Positions 16,772 through 25,200 of a stretch of DNA of 64,000 nt are shown here, piece by piece (the stretch's first letter is position 1; each line of letters starts with the position of its first letter). The stretch spans positions 70,312 through 134,311 of the forward strand of contig NZ_JBFANZ010000014.1 of NCBI RefSeq assembly GCF_040659735.1, in the 5' to 3' direction. A program made the position numbers and the translations under genes. The DNA comes from Micromonospora_I sp040659735. GTDB lineage: Bacteria > Actinomycetota > Actinomycetes > Mycobacteriales > Micromonosporaceae. The notes under the pieces are model-generated. The model was not told the DNA's origin. It worked only from the letters and a program-made list of their open reading frames with translations, and made no database searches.

Positions 16772-18238
16772 ATGACTGCTGCCACGGGCGACACGGGCAC
16801 GTCCCCGTCCGAGAACCCGCCCCCCCGTAGCGGGTTCGACCGCTTCTTTGAAATCACCGCCCGCGGCTCCACCCTCGGCCAGGAGGTCCGGGGCGGGCTC
16901 GCGACCTTCTTCACGATGGCCTACATCGTGGTGCTCAATCCCCTGATCATCGGCAACGCCGTCGACGGGGACGGCAAGAAGCTCGCCATTCCGGCGCTCG
17001 CCGCGGCCACCGCCCTGGTCGCCGGTGTGATGACGATCCTGATGGGCGTGGTGGCCCGCTTCCCGCTGGCGCTCGCCGCCGGCCTCGGCGTCAACGCCCT
17101 GGTCGCGTACGAGATCGCACCCCAGATGACCTGGGCGGACGCGATGGGCCTCGTGGTGATCGAGGGTGTGATCATCGCGATCCTGGTCCTCACCGGCCTG
17201 CGTACCGCGGTCTTCCTCGCCGTGCCCACGCAGCTCAAGACGGCGATCGGTGTCGGCATCGGCCTGTTCCTGGCGCTGATCGGGTTCGTCGACGCGGGCT
17301 TCGTCCGTGGCGGGACCAGCTCCCCGCCGCTCGGTCTCGGCATGAACGGCCGACTGGTGACCTGGCCGGCGCTGGTCTTCGTCATCGGCCTGCTCTTCAC
17401 GCTGGTGCTGGTCGTGCGCAAGGTCAAGGGCGCGATCCTGATCGGCATCCTGGGCTCGACCGTGCTGGCCATCATCGTCGAGGCGATCGCGAATGTCGGG
17501 CCGGCGGGTGGCCCGGCGGGTAAGCCGAACGGGTGGTCCTTGAACGTCCCGGCCCTGCCGGAGAAGATCGTCGCCACGCCGGACCTGTCGCTGCTCGGCA
17601 ACTTCAACGTGTTCGGCTCGTGGGAGCGGGCGGGCTGGGTCGTCGTGCTGATGTTCGTCTTCACGCTGTTGATCACGGACTTCTTCGACACGATGGGCAC
17701 GATGGTCGCGGTGGGGCAGGAGGGGAACCTGCTCGACAAGTCGGGGATGCCGCCGCGGACGCGGGAGATCCTGCTGGTCGACTCGATCGCCGCGGCCGCC
17801 GGTGGTGCGGCGAGCACCTCCAGCAACACGTCGTACCTGGAGAGCGCCGCCGGCGTCGCGGAGGGCGCCCGTACCGGTGCCGCCAACCTGGTGACCGGCG
17901 TGCTCTTCCTGCTCGCGATGTTCCTGGCTCCGCTGGTGGTCGTGGTCCCCTTCGAGGCCGCGTCGACCGCGCTGGTGGTGGTCGGTTTCCTGATGATGAC
18001 CGCGGTGCGCACGATCGACTGGACCGACTACGAGATCGCGATCCCGGCGTTCCTCGCGATCGTGCTGATGCCGTTCACGTACTCGATCTCGAACGGCATC
18101 GGCGCCGGCGTGATCAGCTACGTCGTGCTCAAGGCCGCGCGGGGCAAGTTCCGCGAGGTCCGGCCCCTGCTGTACGTCGTGGCCCTGCTGTTCATCCTCT
18201 ACTTCGCGCGGGGACCTCTCGAAGCCGCGATCCAGTAG
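16772..18238 (+). CDS. NCS2-family (AzgA-type) purine permease
   Basis: A 488-residue inner-membrane transporter with about 12-14 hydrophobic helices. ARGSTLGQEVRGGLATFFTM at the N-terminus, the TM3 region ALAAGLGVNALVAYEIAP, DFFDTMGTMVAVG and SSNTSYLESAAGV are signatures of the AzgA subgroup, which imports adenine, guanine or hypoxanthine with protons. GAGG lies a few bases upstream of ATG 16772. No purine riboswitch is seen in the leader. A clear intrinsic terminator follows at 18255-18290, so this is a single-gene unit. Confidence 0.9.
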   Translation: MTAATGDTGTSPSENPPPRSGFDRFFEITARGSTLGQEVRGGLATFFTMAYIVVLNPLIIGNAVDGDGKKLAIPALAAATALVAGVMTILMGVVARFPLALAAGLGVNALVAYEIAPQMTWADAMGLVVIEGVIIAILVLTGLRTAVFLAVPTQLKTAIGVGIGLFLALIGFVDAGFVRGGTSSPPLGLGMNGRLVTWPALVFVIGLLFTLVLVVRKVKGAILIGILGSTVLAIIVEAIANVGPAGGPAGKPNGWSLNVPALPEKIVATPDLSLLGNFNVFGSWERAGWVVVLMFVFTLLITDFFDTMGTMVAVGQEGNLLDKSGMPPRTREILLVDSIAAAAGGAASTSSNTSYLESAAGVAEGARTGAANLVTGVLFLLAMFLAPLVVVVPFEAASTALVVVGFLMMTAVRTIDWTDYEIAIPAFLAIVLMPFTYSISNGIGAGVISYVVLKAARGKFREVRPLLYVVALLFILYFARGPLEAAIQ

Positions 18239-18254
18239 CGGCCGGCCGCGCCGG

Positions 18255-18290
18255 AACCCGGGGTGCCCGTACTGGGCGCCCCGGGTTTTT
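18255..18290 (+). terminator. Intrinsic terminator of the purine permease gene
   Basis: AACCCGGGGTGCCC (18255-18268) pairs with GGGCGCCCCGGGTT (18274-18287), with one T.G wobble and a 5-base loop. The stem runs straight into TTTTT. This is one of the few classical stem plus T-run terminators in the window, 17 bases after the stop codon. Confidence 0.85.
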
Positions 18291-18352
18291 CCTCGCACTG
18301 TGTAGCCTGCCGGTCAGAAGGGCAGTCGGGTGACTGCGGTCATAAAGCATGG

Positions 18353-18383
18353 TCGTTAGCCGCGCTCATTAGTTAGGCTAACG
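18353..18383. promoter_or_regulatory. Probable MarR operator
   Basis: TCGTTAGCC (18353-18361) and GGCTAACGA (18375-18383) are perfect 9-base inverted repeats separated by 13 bases. They lie immediately before the GTG start (18387) of the MarR-family gene. MarR regulators commonly repress their own promoter through such palindromes, and the downstream MFS gene would be co-regulated. The match is seen directly; the binding is inferred. Confidence 0.55.
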
Positions 18384-18386
18384 ATC

Positions 18387-18836
18387 GTGACGGAGCGGAC
18401 GGTGATGACGAAACGCGGTTCGGCGGCGCAGTTGGCGACGCTGCTGCGCGACGCGATCACCCGGCTCAACCGACGGGTACGGCAGACCCGCCCGGTCGGC
18501 GACCTCACGGTGACCCAGCTCTCCGCCCTGACCAGCCTCGAGCTGGCGGGCGCGCTGACTCCCCGCGAGTTGGCCGACACCGAGCGGGTGCAGCCTCCGA
18601 CGATGACCAGGATCGTCGCGAAGTTGGAGGAGCGCGGCCTCGTGCAGCGCACCCCCCATCCGACCGACGGTCGACAGGTCATCCTCGCGGCCACCGAGTC
18701 CGGGCGGGCGGTCCTCGCCCGGTTCGAGCGGGCCCGCGACGAGTGGCTGGCGCAACGGCTCGCCGAGCTGTCCGCGGAGGAACGCGACACGCTGCGGCGC
18801 GCCGCGGAGATCCTGCAGAAGATCGCTCGCGGCTGA
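18387..18836 (+). CDS. MarR-family transcriptional regulator
   Basis: A 149-residue winged-helix repressor. Residues 30-110 show the MarR fold: LTVTQLSALTSLELAGALTPRELA, then PPTMTRIVAKLEERGLVQR (recognition helix), and the DGRQVILAATESG wing with its D-x-R signature. The flanking helices form the dimer. It starts at GTG 18387, only 4 bases after a 9-bp inverted repeat. An MFS efflux-type gene follows 43 bases downstream, the usual MarR arrangement in which ligand binding releases repression of a transporter. The ligand is unknown. Confidence 0.92.
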   Translation: MTERTVMTKRGSAAQLATLLRDAITRLNRRVRQTRPVGDLTVTQLSALTSLELAGALTPRELADTERVQPPTMTRIVAKLEERGLVQRTPHPTDGRQVILAATESGRAVLARFERARDEWLAQRLAELSAEERDTLRRAAEILQKIARG

Positions 18837-18879
18837 CCGGAGCAGCTGCCGGTTTCCGGGTCCGCTTCGTCCGCGGTGG

Positions 18880-20190
18880 ATGACGCGTACGACCCGAGGA
18901 GGCGCACTCCGAGTGCGGGCAAAGCTGAGCACGACGTTCCAGTCCCTGCAGGTCCGAAACTACCGGCTCTTCGCGACCGGTCAGCTGATCAAGCTGATCG
19001 GCGTCTGGATGATGTTCATCGCGCAGGACTGGCTGGTCCTGGAGCTGTCGAACGACTCCGCGACGGCGCTCGGCGTGGTCACCGCGCTGCAGTTCACCCC
19101 GGTACTCCTGCTCACCCTGCTCTCCGGGCGGCTCGCCGACCGCTACGACAAGCGGCTGCTGCTCTTCGTCGCCAACGCGGCGTGGAGCGCGCTCGCCCTG
19201 CTGATGAGCCTGCTCGTCCTCACCGGCGTCGTCGTGCTGTGGCACATCTTCGTTTTCGCGATCCTGCTCGGGGTCGCCAACGCCGTCGAGACCCCGGTGC
19301 GCCAGTCGTTCGTCTCCGAACTGGTCGGCATGTCGCTGCTGCCCAACGCCCTGTCGCTCTCCGCGGCGACCTTCAATTCGGCCCGGATCATCGGCCCGGC
19401 GCTGGCCGGCGTCGCGATCGCGACCCTGGATGTCGGCCCGGTCTTCCTGATCAGCGCGGTGAGCTCCCTTGCGCCGCTGGTGCTGCTGGTCCGCATGCGC
19501 GCCGAGGAACTGCACCGGGAGGCGTTGCTTCCGCGCGGTGAGCGTGACTCGGCCCGTGTGGTCGACGGGTTACGTTACGTCTGGAAGCGGCCGGACCTGC
19601 TGCTGCCGATGGCGCTGATGTCGGTGATGGGCATGGTCCTGTTCAACTTCCAGCTCACCCTCGCCGCGCTGGCGAAGACGGTCTTCCAGACCGGCGCCGC
19701 GTCCTTCGGTCTTTTCACCACCGCGTTGGCCGTCGGCGCGCTCGGCGGCGCGCTGGCCGGCAGCGGACGGCGTGAGCGCCCCTCCGTCTACTGCGTGATC
19801 GGCGCCGCGCTGGCGTTCGCCGCGCTCGGCACCCTGGTCGGGCTCGCCCCGACGTACTGGCTGGTCGTGGTCCTGCTCGTGCCGACCGGGTTCTTCATGG
19901 TCTTCTTCGCCCAGGCCTCCAACCAGCGGGTGCAGCTCGGCGTCGACGCCGCGTTCCGCGGCCGGGTGATGGCGCTCTGGGTGCTGGTCTTCCTCGGCAC
20001 CAACCCGGTGGGCGCGCCGCTGGTCGGCTGGGTCGCCGAGACGTACGGGGCCGGCGCGAGCATCTGGCTCGGCGGGCTGATCTCGCTCGCCGCGGCCGGA
20101 CTGGCGCTCGCCTGGCAGCTGCGTCGCACCGGGGGGCGGCTCCGGATGCGGCTGCGTCCGCTGCCCCGCTTCTACGTGGTCCAGACGTAA
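18880..20190 (+). CDS. MFS exporter (DHA3/EntS-like), partner of the MarR regulator
   Basis: A 436-residue transporter with about 12 hydrophobic segments. LSGRLADRYDKRLLL is MFS motif A between TM2 and TM3. The overall plan (FQSLQVRNYRLFATGQLIK opening, ETPVRQSFVSELVG after TM4) matches the DUF894/EntS group of drug and siderophore exporters. It is likely to be controlled with the MarR gene upstream. The 3' end is odd: the last codons and stop (20176-20192) are perfectly duplicated as a 17-base tandem copy. Confidence 0.88.
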   Translation: MTRTTRGGALRVRAKLSTTFQSLQVRNYRLFATGQLIKLIGVWMMFIAQDWLVLELSNDSATALGVVTALQFTPVLLLTLLSGRLADRYDKRLLLFVANAAWSALALLMSLLVLTGVVVLWHIFVFAILLGVANAVETPVRQSFVSELVGMSLLPNALSLSAATFNSARIIGPALAGVAIATLDVGPVFLISAVSSLAPLVLLVRMRAEELHREALLPRGERDSARVVDGLRYVWKRPDLLLPMALMSVMGMVLFNFQLTLAALAKTVFQTGAASFGLFTTALAVGALGGALAGSGRRERPSVYCVIGAALAFAALGTLVGLAPTYWLVVVLLVPTGFFMVFFAQASNQRVQLGVDAAFRGRVMALWVLVFLGTNPVGAPLVGWVAETYGAGASIWLGGLISLAAAGLALAWQLRRTGGRLRMRLRPLPRFYVVQT

Positions 20191-20209
20191 GGGTGGTCCA
20201 GACGTAAGG
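20176..20209 (+). repeat. 17-base perfect tandem duplication at the MFS gene end
   Basis: GTGGTCCAGACGTAAGG occurs at 20176-20192 and again directly at 20193-20209. The first copy encodes the C-terminal VVQT and stop; the second is non-coding. It looks like a recent slippage duplication and does not alter the protein. Confidence 0.9.
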
Positions 20210-20312
20210 AAGGGTCTTCCCGGCCCGGTCGTCCTGTCTCCCGCGCCGCGTTGCCGCCAGATGAGCGCAAAGCGGTGGCGACCGGTGCTGGCGCCGCTTA
20301 GCGTCGGAAGAC

Positions 20313-20828
20313 GTGGCCGTCGTGCACACTCTGGTGCTGGCACTCGCGCTGCTCGCGCTCTTGTGCCTACCGGTTTTCCTGGCCTTGATCATCGGTGCTG
20401 ACGAGATCGTCGACCGGTTGGCCTGTGCCGTTGCCGAGTGGCGGGACGCGCGCCGGGAGCGGCGCACGATCAAGCAGCTGAACGACGCGGTTGATGCGGC
20501 CACCCTCACCCGGGATATCGACCTGGCCGCATTCGACCGAGACACCCGCCCGTCGATCCAGGAGATCGCCGCCGACCTGCGCCGGCTCGGCGGACACCGG
20601 CTCGGGATCGCGAGCCGGTCGCGGGTGTGGCAGTGCGCGGTGCTCCAGGCGTACGACGACCGGCTCCGCCTCGCCAGCCAGCGGCTGGGCGTGGTGGAGC
20701 ATCTCGCCGAGCTCGACGGCATGGACCTGGAGATCGAGCGGGTACGGGTGGAGGGAGAGCTGACCGCGGCCGGGCTGTCGCTCCCCGCCGCACCCTCGGG
20801 GCTGCGGCGGAAGCAGCGCGGCGGGTGA
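20313..20828 (+). CDS. Membrane-anchored helical protein coupled to thpR
   Basis: A 171-residue protein of no recognised family. One hydrophobic segment (about residues 4-28) is followed by a highly charged, largely helical cytoplasmic region (RDARRERRTIKQLNDAVDAA; YDDRLRLASQRLGVVEHL), possibly coiled. It begins at GTG 20313. The stop is fused with the GTG start of thpR as GTGA, so the two are translationally coupled. The coupling suggests shared expression with an RNA-processing enzyme, but nothing in the sequence gives a direct function. Confidence 0.7.
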   Translation: MAVVHTLVLALALLALLCLPVFLALIIGADEIVDRLACAVAEWRDARRERRTIKQLNDAVDAATLTRDIDLAAFDRDTRPSIQEIAADLRRLGGHRLGIASRSRVWQCAVLQAYDDRLRLASQRLGVVEHLAELDGMDLEIERVRVEGELTAAGLSLPAAPSGLRRKQRGG

Positions 20829-21448
20829 GGCTCTTCGTCGCCGCCTATCCGCCGCCGGAGGTCGTGGAGGATGCCGTCGCACAGGTCGCCGGCCTACGGG
20901 TCGGGAAGGCCGCCGAGGCGGGGATCACCATGCGGCTGACCCGTCCCGAGACCTACCACGTGACCCTCGTCTTCCTGGGTGAGGTCGATCCCGTTCGGCT
21001 CCCGGACGTGCAGGCCGCGATCACCCGCGCGGCGGGGAGCCGACGCCCCCTGCAGCCGCCGGACCTGCAGCCGGATCCGCTGGCCGGGGCAGACCGGGCG
21101 CCGCCGGTCCCGCAGGTCCGCTTCGCCGGCGGCGGCCGGTTTGGACGGGGCCGCTTCACCGTGCTCTGGCTCGGTCTCGACGGCGACGTCGACGCGCTGT
21201 CGGAGCTGGGACGGTCGCTGCGCCGCGAACTCAAGACGGACGGGCTCCCGTACGACCGCCGACCGTTCCGGCCGCACCTGACGATCGCCCGGCCGGGGGA
21301 GCGGGCGACGCCGGAGGAGGTCGACGTGGACCGGGCAACGCTCGCCGGCTATGCCGGGCCGCCCTGGCCGGTGACCGAGATGGTGCTGGTCCGCAGCCAC
21401 CTCGGCCCCCGACCGACGTACGACCGTCTCGCCGCATGGGCGTTGTAG
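20825..21448 (+). CDS. thpR: RNA 2',3'-cyclic phosphodiesterase (LigT/ThpR)
   Basis: A 207-residue 2H phosphoesterase. The two H-x-T motifs are HVTLVFLG and HLTIARPG, each supplying an active-site His and Thr, and the opening VRLFVAAYPP is the family start. ThpR hydrolyses 2',3'-cyclic phosphate on RNA to a 2'-phosphate. GTG 20825 overlaps the previous stop by 4 bases; the longer open frame is a shadow of that gene. The C-terminal HLGPRPTYDRLAAWAL is the typical family end. The stop is 3 bases from the convergent aldo/keto reductase stop. Confidence 0.92.
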   Translation: MRLFVAAYPPPEVVEDAVAQVAGLRVGKAAEAGITMRLTRPETYHVTLVFLGEVDPVRLPDVQAAITRAAGSRRPLQPPDLQPDPLAGADRAPPVPQVRFAGGGRFGRGRFTVLWLGLDGDVDALSELGRSLRRELKTDGLPYDRRPFRPHLTIARPGERATPEEVDVDRATLAGYAGPPWPVTEMVLVRSHLGPRPTYDRLAAWAL

Positions 21449-21451
21449 CCG

Positions 21452-22438
21452 TTACCAGGCCCACGCCTCCGGACCGGGCCCACCGTTGCCGATCGGCGGG
21501 AAGAGCTCGTCGAGGCGGGTGAGGGTCTCGTCGGAGAGCGTCACCTCCAGGGCGCCGAGGGTGGCGTCGAGCTGCTCGACGGTCCGCGGGCCGATGATCG
21601 GCGCGGTCACGCCCGGGCGGGAGAGCAGCCAGGCGAGCGCGACATCGGCCGGATCGTGGCCGAGATCGGCGCAGAGCTTCTCGTACGCCTCGATGGTCTG
21701 CCGGTGCTCGGCCAGCGCGTCCGCCGCGCGCCCGGTCTTGGCCCGCCCGGCGCCGCCTTCGGCCAGCTTACGGATCGCGCCGCCGAGCAGCCCGCCGTGC
21801 AGCGGCGACCAGGGGATGATGCCCAGGCCGTGCTGCTGCGCGGAGGGGATCACCTCCAGCTCGACGTGCCGGGTCAGCAGGTTGTAGATGCTCTGCTCGG
21901 AGACGAGCCCGAGGAAGTTGCGTTTGGCGGCCGCGGCCTGGGCGGCGGCGATGTGCCAGCCGGCGAAGTTGGACGAGCCGACGTAGAGCACCTTGCCCTG
22001 GGTGACCAGGGTCTCCATCGCCTGCCAGATCTCCTCCCACGGGGTGGCCCGGGAGACGTGGTGCATCTGGTAGAGGTCGATCCAGTCGGTCTGCAGTCGG
22101 CGCAGTGAGTCCTCGCAGGCGCGGATGATGTGGCGTGCGGAGAGGCCCTGTTCGTTGGGCCATTCGCCCATCTTGCCGTACACCTTTGTGGCGAGGACGA
22201 CCTTGTCCCGGCGTCCGCCACCCTGCGCGAACCAGCGCCCGATGATCTGCTCGGTGATCCCCTCGCCGACCTGCCAGCCGTACACGTTGGCGGTGTCGTA
22301 GAAGTTGATGCCGTGCTCCAGAGCACGGTCCATGATCGCGAAGCTGTCCGGCTCGCTGGTCTGGGGGCCGAAGTTCATGGTGCCGAGGCATAGGCGGCTC
22401 ACCGATAGCCCGGTGCGGCCAAGGTTCGTGTACTCCAT
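21452..22438 (-). CDS. Aldo/keto reductase
   Basis: A 328-residue NADPH-dependent TIM-barrel oxidoreductase. The catalytic tetrad is visible: Asp and Tyr in INFYDTANVYG, Lys in LATKVYG, and His in LYQMHHVSR. The C-terminal APIIGPRTVEQL binds the NADPH phosphate. It belongs to the subgroup of general-stress and YajO-like reductases (AKR11/12-like); substrate unknown. ATG 22438 is chosen over GTG 22447 because AGGG sits correctly spaced for the ATG. Upstream lies the sepH terminator, so it has its own promoter. Confidence 0.92.
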   Translation of the reverse strand: MEYTNLGRTGLSVSRLCLGTMNFGPQTSEPDSFAIMDRALEHGINFYDTANVYGWQVGEGITEQIIGRWFAQGGGRRDKVVLATKVYGKMGEWPNEQGLSARHIIRACEDSLRRLQTDWIDLYQMHHVSRATPWEEIWQAMETLVTQGKVLYVGSSNFAGWHIAAAQAAAAKRNFLGLVSEQSIYNLLTRHVELEVIPSAQQHGLGIIPWSPLHGGLLGGAIRKLAEGGAGRAKTGRAADALAEHRQTIEAYEKLCADLGHDPADVALAWLLSRPGVTAPIIGPRTVEQLDATLGALEVTLSDETLTRLDELFPPIGNGGPGPEAWAW

Positions 22439-22480
22439 GGATTTCACCCTGCCACGAACCGACTTCGAGTGCCGATCAGG

Positions 22481-22553
22481 AAAAACCCGTCGATCAAGGC
22501 GTTATTCACACGGTTGAAGATCAAACCACGTGAATAAGGCCTTGATCGACGGG
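22481..22553 (-). terminator. Long-armed intrinsic terminator of sepH
   Basis: Arms CCCGTCGATCAAGGCGTTATTCAC-type at 22486-22509 and 22530-22553 are 24 bases with one mismatch, around a 20-base loop that can itself pair GGTT with AACC. On the minus strand the stem is followed at once by TTTTT (22485-22481). It lies 16 bases past the sepH stop, an ideal intrinsic terminator. The arms are far more AT-rich than the surrounding DNA. Confidence 0.8.
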
Positions 22554-22568
22554 CAGGGAGCGCGACGG

Positions 22569-23651
22569 TCAGGAGGTCTCGCGGGCGGCCGGGCCGCCGC
22601 CGAAGAGGACGTCGTCCCAGCTCGGCAGCCGCTTGCGCGGCTTACCCGACTGATCGCCCGACTCGCCCGCCGCTGCCGCCGCTCCGGTCGTGCGCCGGGG
22701 GCGCAGCACGGCCAGCGACGGCACCGCCGGGACCTCCTTGGGGAGATCCACGTCGTCGTCGAAGGCGGATCCCTGGCCGCCGCCGATGAGGGCGGCCGCG
22801 CCACCGGAGACCGGCCGCTGACGGGTGCTGTCCTGGCCGGCGCCCGAGGCGGCCGGGTCCAGACCACGGCCGGCGTTCGAGCCGAGCGGCCGCTCCAGCG
22901 AGGCGAGCAGCGCGTCGCGACCGGCGCGGATCGGGTCGCGACCGGGACGGGCGAGATCGCTCGCCGCAGCCGGGAGGCCGTGACCGCCCCGACCGGGCTC
23001 GGCGCGCGACGGGCCGGGCAGGCCGTGGCCACCCCGTTCCGGCGCCGGCTCCTGGCCGAGGATCGGTATCGGACGCTCGGCGCAGAGATACTGCGCCATG
23101 TCGTCGTGGGGCGTCACCATCTGGCGGCTCTTGTCGAGATCCCAGACGGCCTGCGCGGTCGCCTTGCCCGACGGCCAGGTGGCGATGATGCGCCACGTGC
23201 CGTCCTCGCGCCGGTAGGCGTCCCAGGAGATCTTCTCGGTGTCGATGCCGTGCTGGCCGAGCCGGGCGTCGACCACCTCGGCGAGCGGGGCGCCCTTCTC
23301 GGACGTCTTCAGCCGCGTGCGGCGCGCGTGCTGCGCCAGCATCGCGCGCTCCTGCAACACCGGGCCGGCGTAGCGGAGCACGCGGTCAACCGGCACCCCG
23401 GCGACGCGGGCCACCTCGTCGGCGGATTCGCCGGCGCGGATGCGGGCCTGGATGTCGCGCGGCGACAGCGATGGCAGCAGATCACCGGTCGGCACGGCCA
23501 CGCTGAGCGTGGCGGTGCCGGTGCCTGGTTCGTTGTGCAGGGCCGTGGCAACCCGGTCGTCGAGGGGCAGCGCGAGTAGGCGACCCACCTCGTCGGCCAG
23601 GACCAGGGCCTGTCCGTCCTCGGAGAGGGCGACGAAGCGTACTGGTCGCAT
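22569..23651 (-). CDS. sepH: Septation protein SepH (DUF3071)
   Basis: A 360-residue cell-division protein that stimulates FtsZ assembly in actinobacteria. The N-terminal DUF3071 domain (MRPVRFVALSEDGQALVLAD; helix-turn-helix-like LSPRDIQARIRAGESADEVA) covers about residues 1-170. A long disordered Gly/Pro/Arg-rich linker follows, then the conserved C-terminal KRLPSWDDVLFG motif that is diagnostic for SepH. GGAGG lies 7 bases before ATG 23651; the open frame upstream has no family similarity. It is followed by a strong terminator. Confidence 0.93.
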   Translation of the reverse strand: MRPVRFVALSEDGQALVLADEVGRLLALPLDDRVATALHNEPGTGTATLSVAVPTGDLLPSLSPRDIQARIRAGESADEVARVAGVPVDRVLRYAGPVLQERAMLAQHARRTRLKTSEKGAPLAEVVDARLGQHGIDTEKISWDAYRREDGTWRIIATWPSGKATAQAVWDLDKSRQMVTPHDDMAQYLCAERPIPILGQEPAPERGGHGLPGPSRAEPGRGGHGLPAAASDLARPGRDPIRAGRDALLASLERPLGSNAGRGLDPAASGAGQDSTRQRPVSGGAAALIGGGQGSAFDDDVDLPKEVPAVPSLAVLRPRRTTGAAAAAGESGDQSGKPRKRLPSWDDVLFGGGPAARETS

Positions 23652-23838
23652 CGCGTTGCCTCCGTCCCGCTGAGCTCCCCCTCGCCGCGGGCGGGCCACG
23701 CCCGGGCGTCCTCGGGACACCGTACGCCCATACCTCACCCGTGGGGAGTAGGCCACGCCGGGGGATATCGCGTGAGCTGCGGTGACTACGGCCCGGTGAG
23801 TGGGGGGTCACATCGCGGTGGACCATGTGGCCGGCAGT

Positions 23839-23870
23839 GCGGTGGGGGCCGGTTGGCCGACCCCCACCGC
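23839..23870 (-). terminator. Probable serC terminator hairpin
   Basis: GCGGTGGGGG (23839-23848) pairs perfectly with CCCCCACCGC (23861-23870), 10 bp with a 12-base loop. It begins 6 bases after the serC stop on the minus strand. No T-run follows, so termination strength is uncertain. Confidence 0.5.
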
Positions 23871-23875
23871 GCTGG

Positions 23876-25003
23876 TCAGAGCCGGTCGATCACGTAGTCG
23901 ATGCAGGTGGTGAGCGCCTCGATGTCGGCGGGCTCGACCGCCGGGAAGAGCGCGACCCGCAACTGGTTGCGACCCAGCTTCCGGTACGGCTCGGTGTCGA
24001 CGATGCCGTTCGCCCGGAGCGCCTTCGCGATCGCGGTCGCGTCGATGTTCTCCGCGAAGTCGACCGTGGCGACCACGTTGGAGCGCAGCGCCGGGTCGGT
24101 CACGAACGGCGTCGCCACCGGGGAGCGCTCCGCCCAGCCGTACACGATGCCGGCGCTCTCGGCGGTGCGCTTGGCGGCCCAGCCCAGCCCGCCCTGCCCG
24201 TTCATCCAGTCGGTCTGCTCGGCGGCCAGGAAGATCGTGGCCAGTGCCGGGGTGTTGTAGGTCTGCTCCAGCCGCGAGTTGTCGATCGCGGTGACCAGGT
24301 CGAGGAAGGCCGGGATGTAGCGGCCGGATTCCTTGATCTCGGTGGCGCGGGCGAGCGCGGCGGGCGACATCAGCGCGATCCAGAGCCCGCCGTCGGAGCC
24401 GAAGCACTTCTGCGGGGCGAAGTAGTAGACGTCGGTCTCCCGCACATCCACGTCGAGGCCGCCCGCGCCCGAGGTGGCGTCGACGAGCATCAGCGCGTCG
24501 TCGTCGGCGCCGGCCACCCGCCTGATCGGTACGGCCACGCCGGTGGAGGTCTCGTTGTGCGGAGTGCCGTACGCGTCGACGCCGGCCTCCGCGACGAGCG
24601 ACGGCGCCGAACCCGCCTCCGACTTGCGGACGGTCGGCTCACCCAGGAACGGCGCGTCCTTGACGGACTTGGCGAACTTCGCGCCGAACTCACCGAAGTT
24701 GGCGAACTGCGCCCGGTCGCGGATCAGCCCGAAGGTCGCGACCTCCCAGAAGGCCGTGGTGCCGCCGTTACCGAGAATGACCTCGTACCCCTCGGGGAGG
24801 GAGAAGAACTCGGCGATGCCGGAACGCAGGCGCGCGACCTGGTCCCGCACGGTCTTCTGCCGGTGCGAGGTGCCGAGGTAGGTCGTCGCCACCTCGGCCA
24901 GCGCGGATACGGCCGCCGGGCGGACCTTGGACGGTCCGCAGCCGAACCGGCCGTCCGCGGGCTTGATCTCGTCGGGGATCCGAATGGTCGAAACGTCAGC
25001 CAC
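23876..25003 (-). CDS. serC: Phosphoserine aminotransferase
   Basis: A 375-residue class V PLP aminotransferase that converts 3-phosphohydroxypyruvate and glutamate to phosphoserine. RFGCGPSKVRPAA and GTSHRQKTVRDQV match the actinobacterial SerC type; LVDATSGAGGLDVD holds the PLP-binding Asp, and YFAPQKCFGSDGG carries the PLP lysine near residue 199. GTG 25003 is the start; AAGGA lies 12 bases upstream, somewhat far. The mRNA leader (25004-25148) is GC-rich, with no riboswitch class that I recognise. Confidence 0.94.
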   Translation of the reverse strand: MADVSTIRIPDEIKPADGRFGCGPSKVRPAAVSALAEVATTYLGTSHRQKTVRDQVARLRSGIAEFFSLPEGYEVILGNGGTTAFWEVATFGLIRDRAQFANFGEFGAKFAKSVKDAPFLGEPTVRKSEAGSAPSLVAEAGVDAYGTPHNETSTGVAVPIRRVAGADDDALMLVDATSGAGGLDVDVRETDVYYFAPQKCFGSDGGLWIALMSPAALARATEIKESGRYIPAFLDLVTAIDNSRLEQTYNTPALATIFLAAEQTDWMNGQGGLGWAAKRTAESAGIVYGWAERSPVATPFVTDPALRSNVVATVDFAENIDATAIAKALRANGIVDTEPYRKLGRNQLRVALFPAVEPADIEALTTCIDYVIDRL

Positions 25004-25148
25004 GGTTATCGAAGATCCTTCCGGGTGGGCTGGTCTGCCCTTGAGCTGGCACTACATGCCCGGCGACGCTGCCGAAGGTCCATCCTCGCACTCCGTGCCG
25101 GTCGCGGATCGGGGTGTCCCATGCCAGGCGGTGAGGCGTGCCCCACAC

Positions 25149-25188
25149 GAAAGGGGCTCCCCGCGACAACCGCGGCGAGCCCCTTTTC
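25149..25188 (-). terminator. Terminator after the citrate synthase gene
   Basis: GAAAGGGGCTC-CCCGCG pairs with CGCGG-CGAGCCCCTTTTC across 25149-25188, a GC-rich stem of about 15 bp with short A/T flanks on both sides. It lies 13 bases past the citrate synthase stop on the minus strand and before the serC leader, so it separates the two genes. Confidence 0.75.
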
Positions 25189-25200
25189 GTCGACCGGCGC

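Noticed and set aside
16235..18298. 687-residue minus-strand open frame over the purine permease
   Set aside because: Antisense shadow; the plus-strand protein has all NCS2 signatures.
25004..25148. Riboswitch in the serC leader
   Set aside because: GC-rich leader with hairpins, but no conserved blocks of SAM, serC-motif or other classes that I can match.
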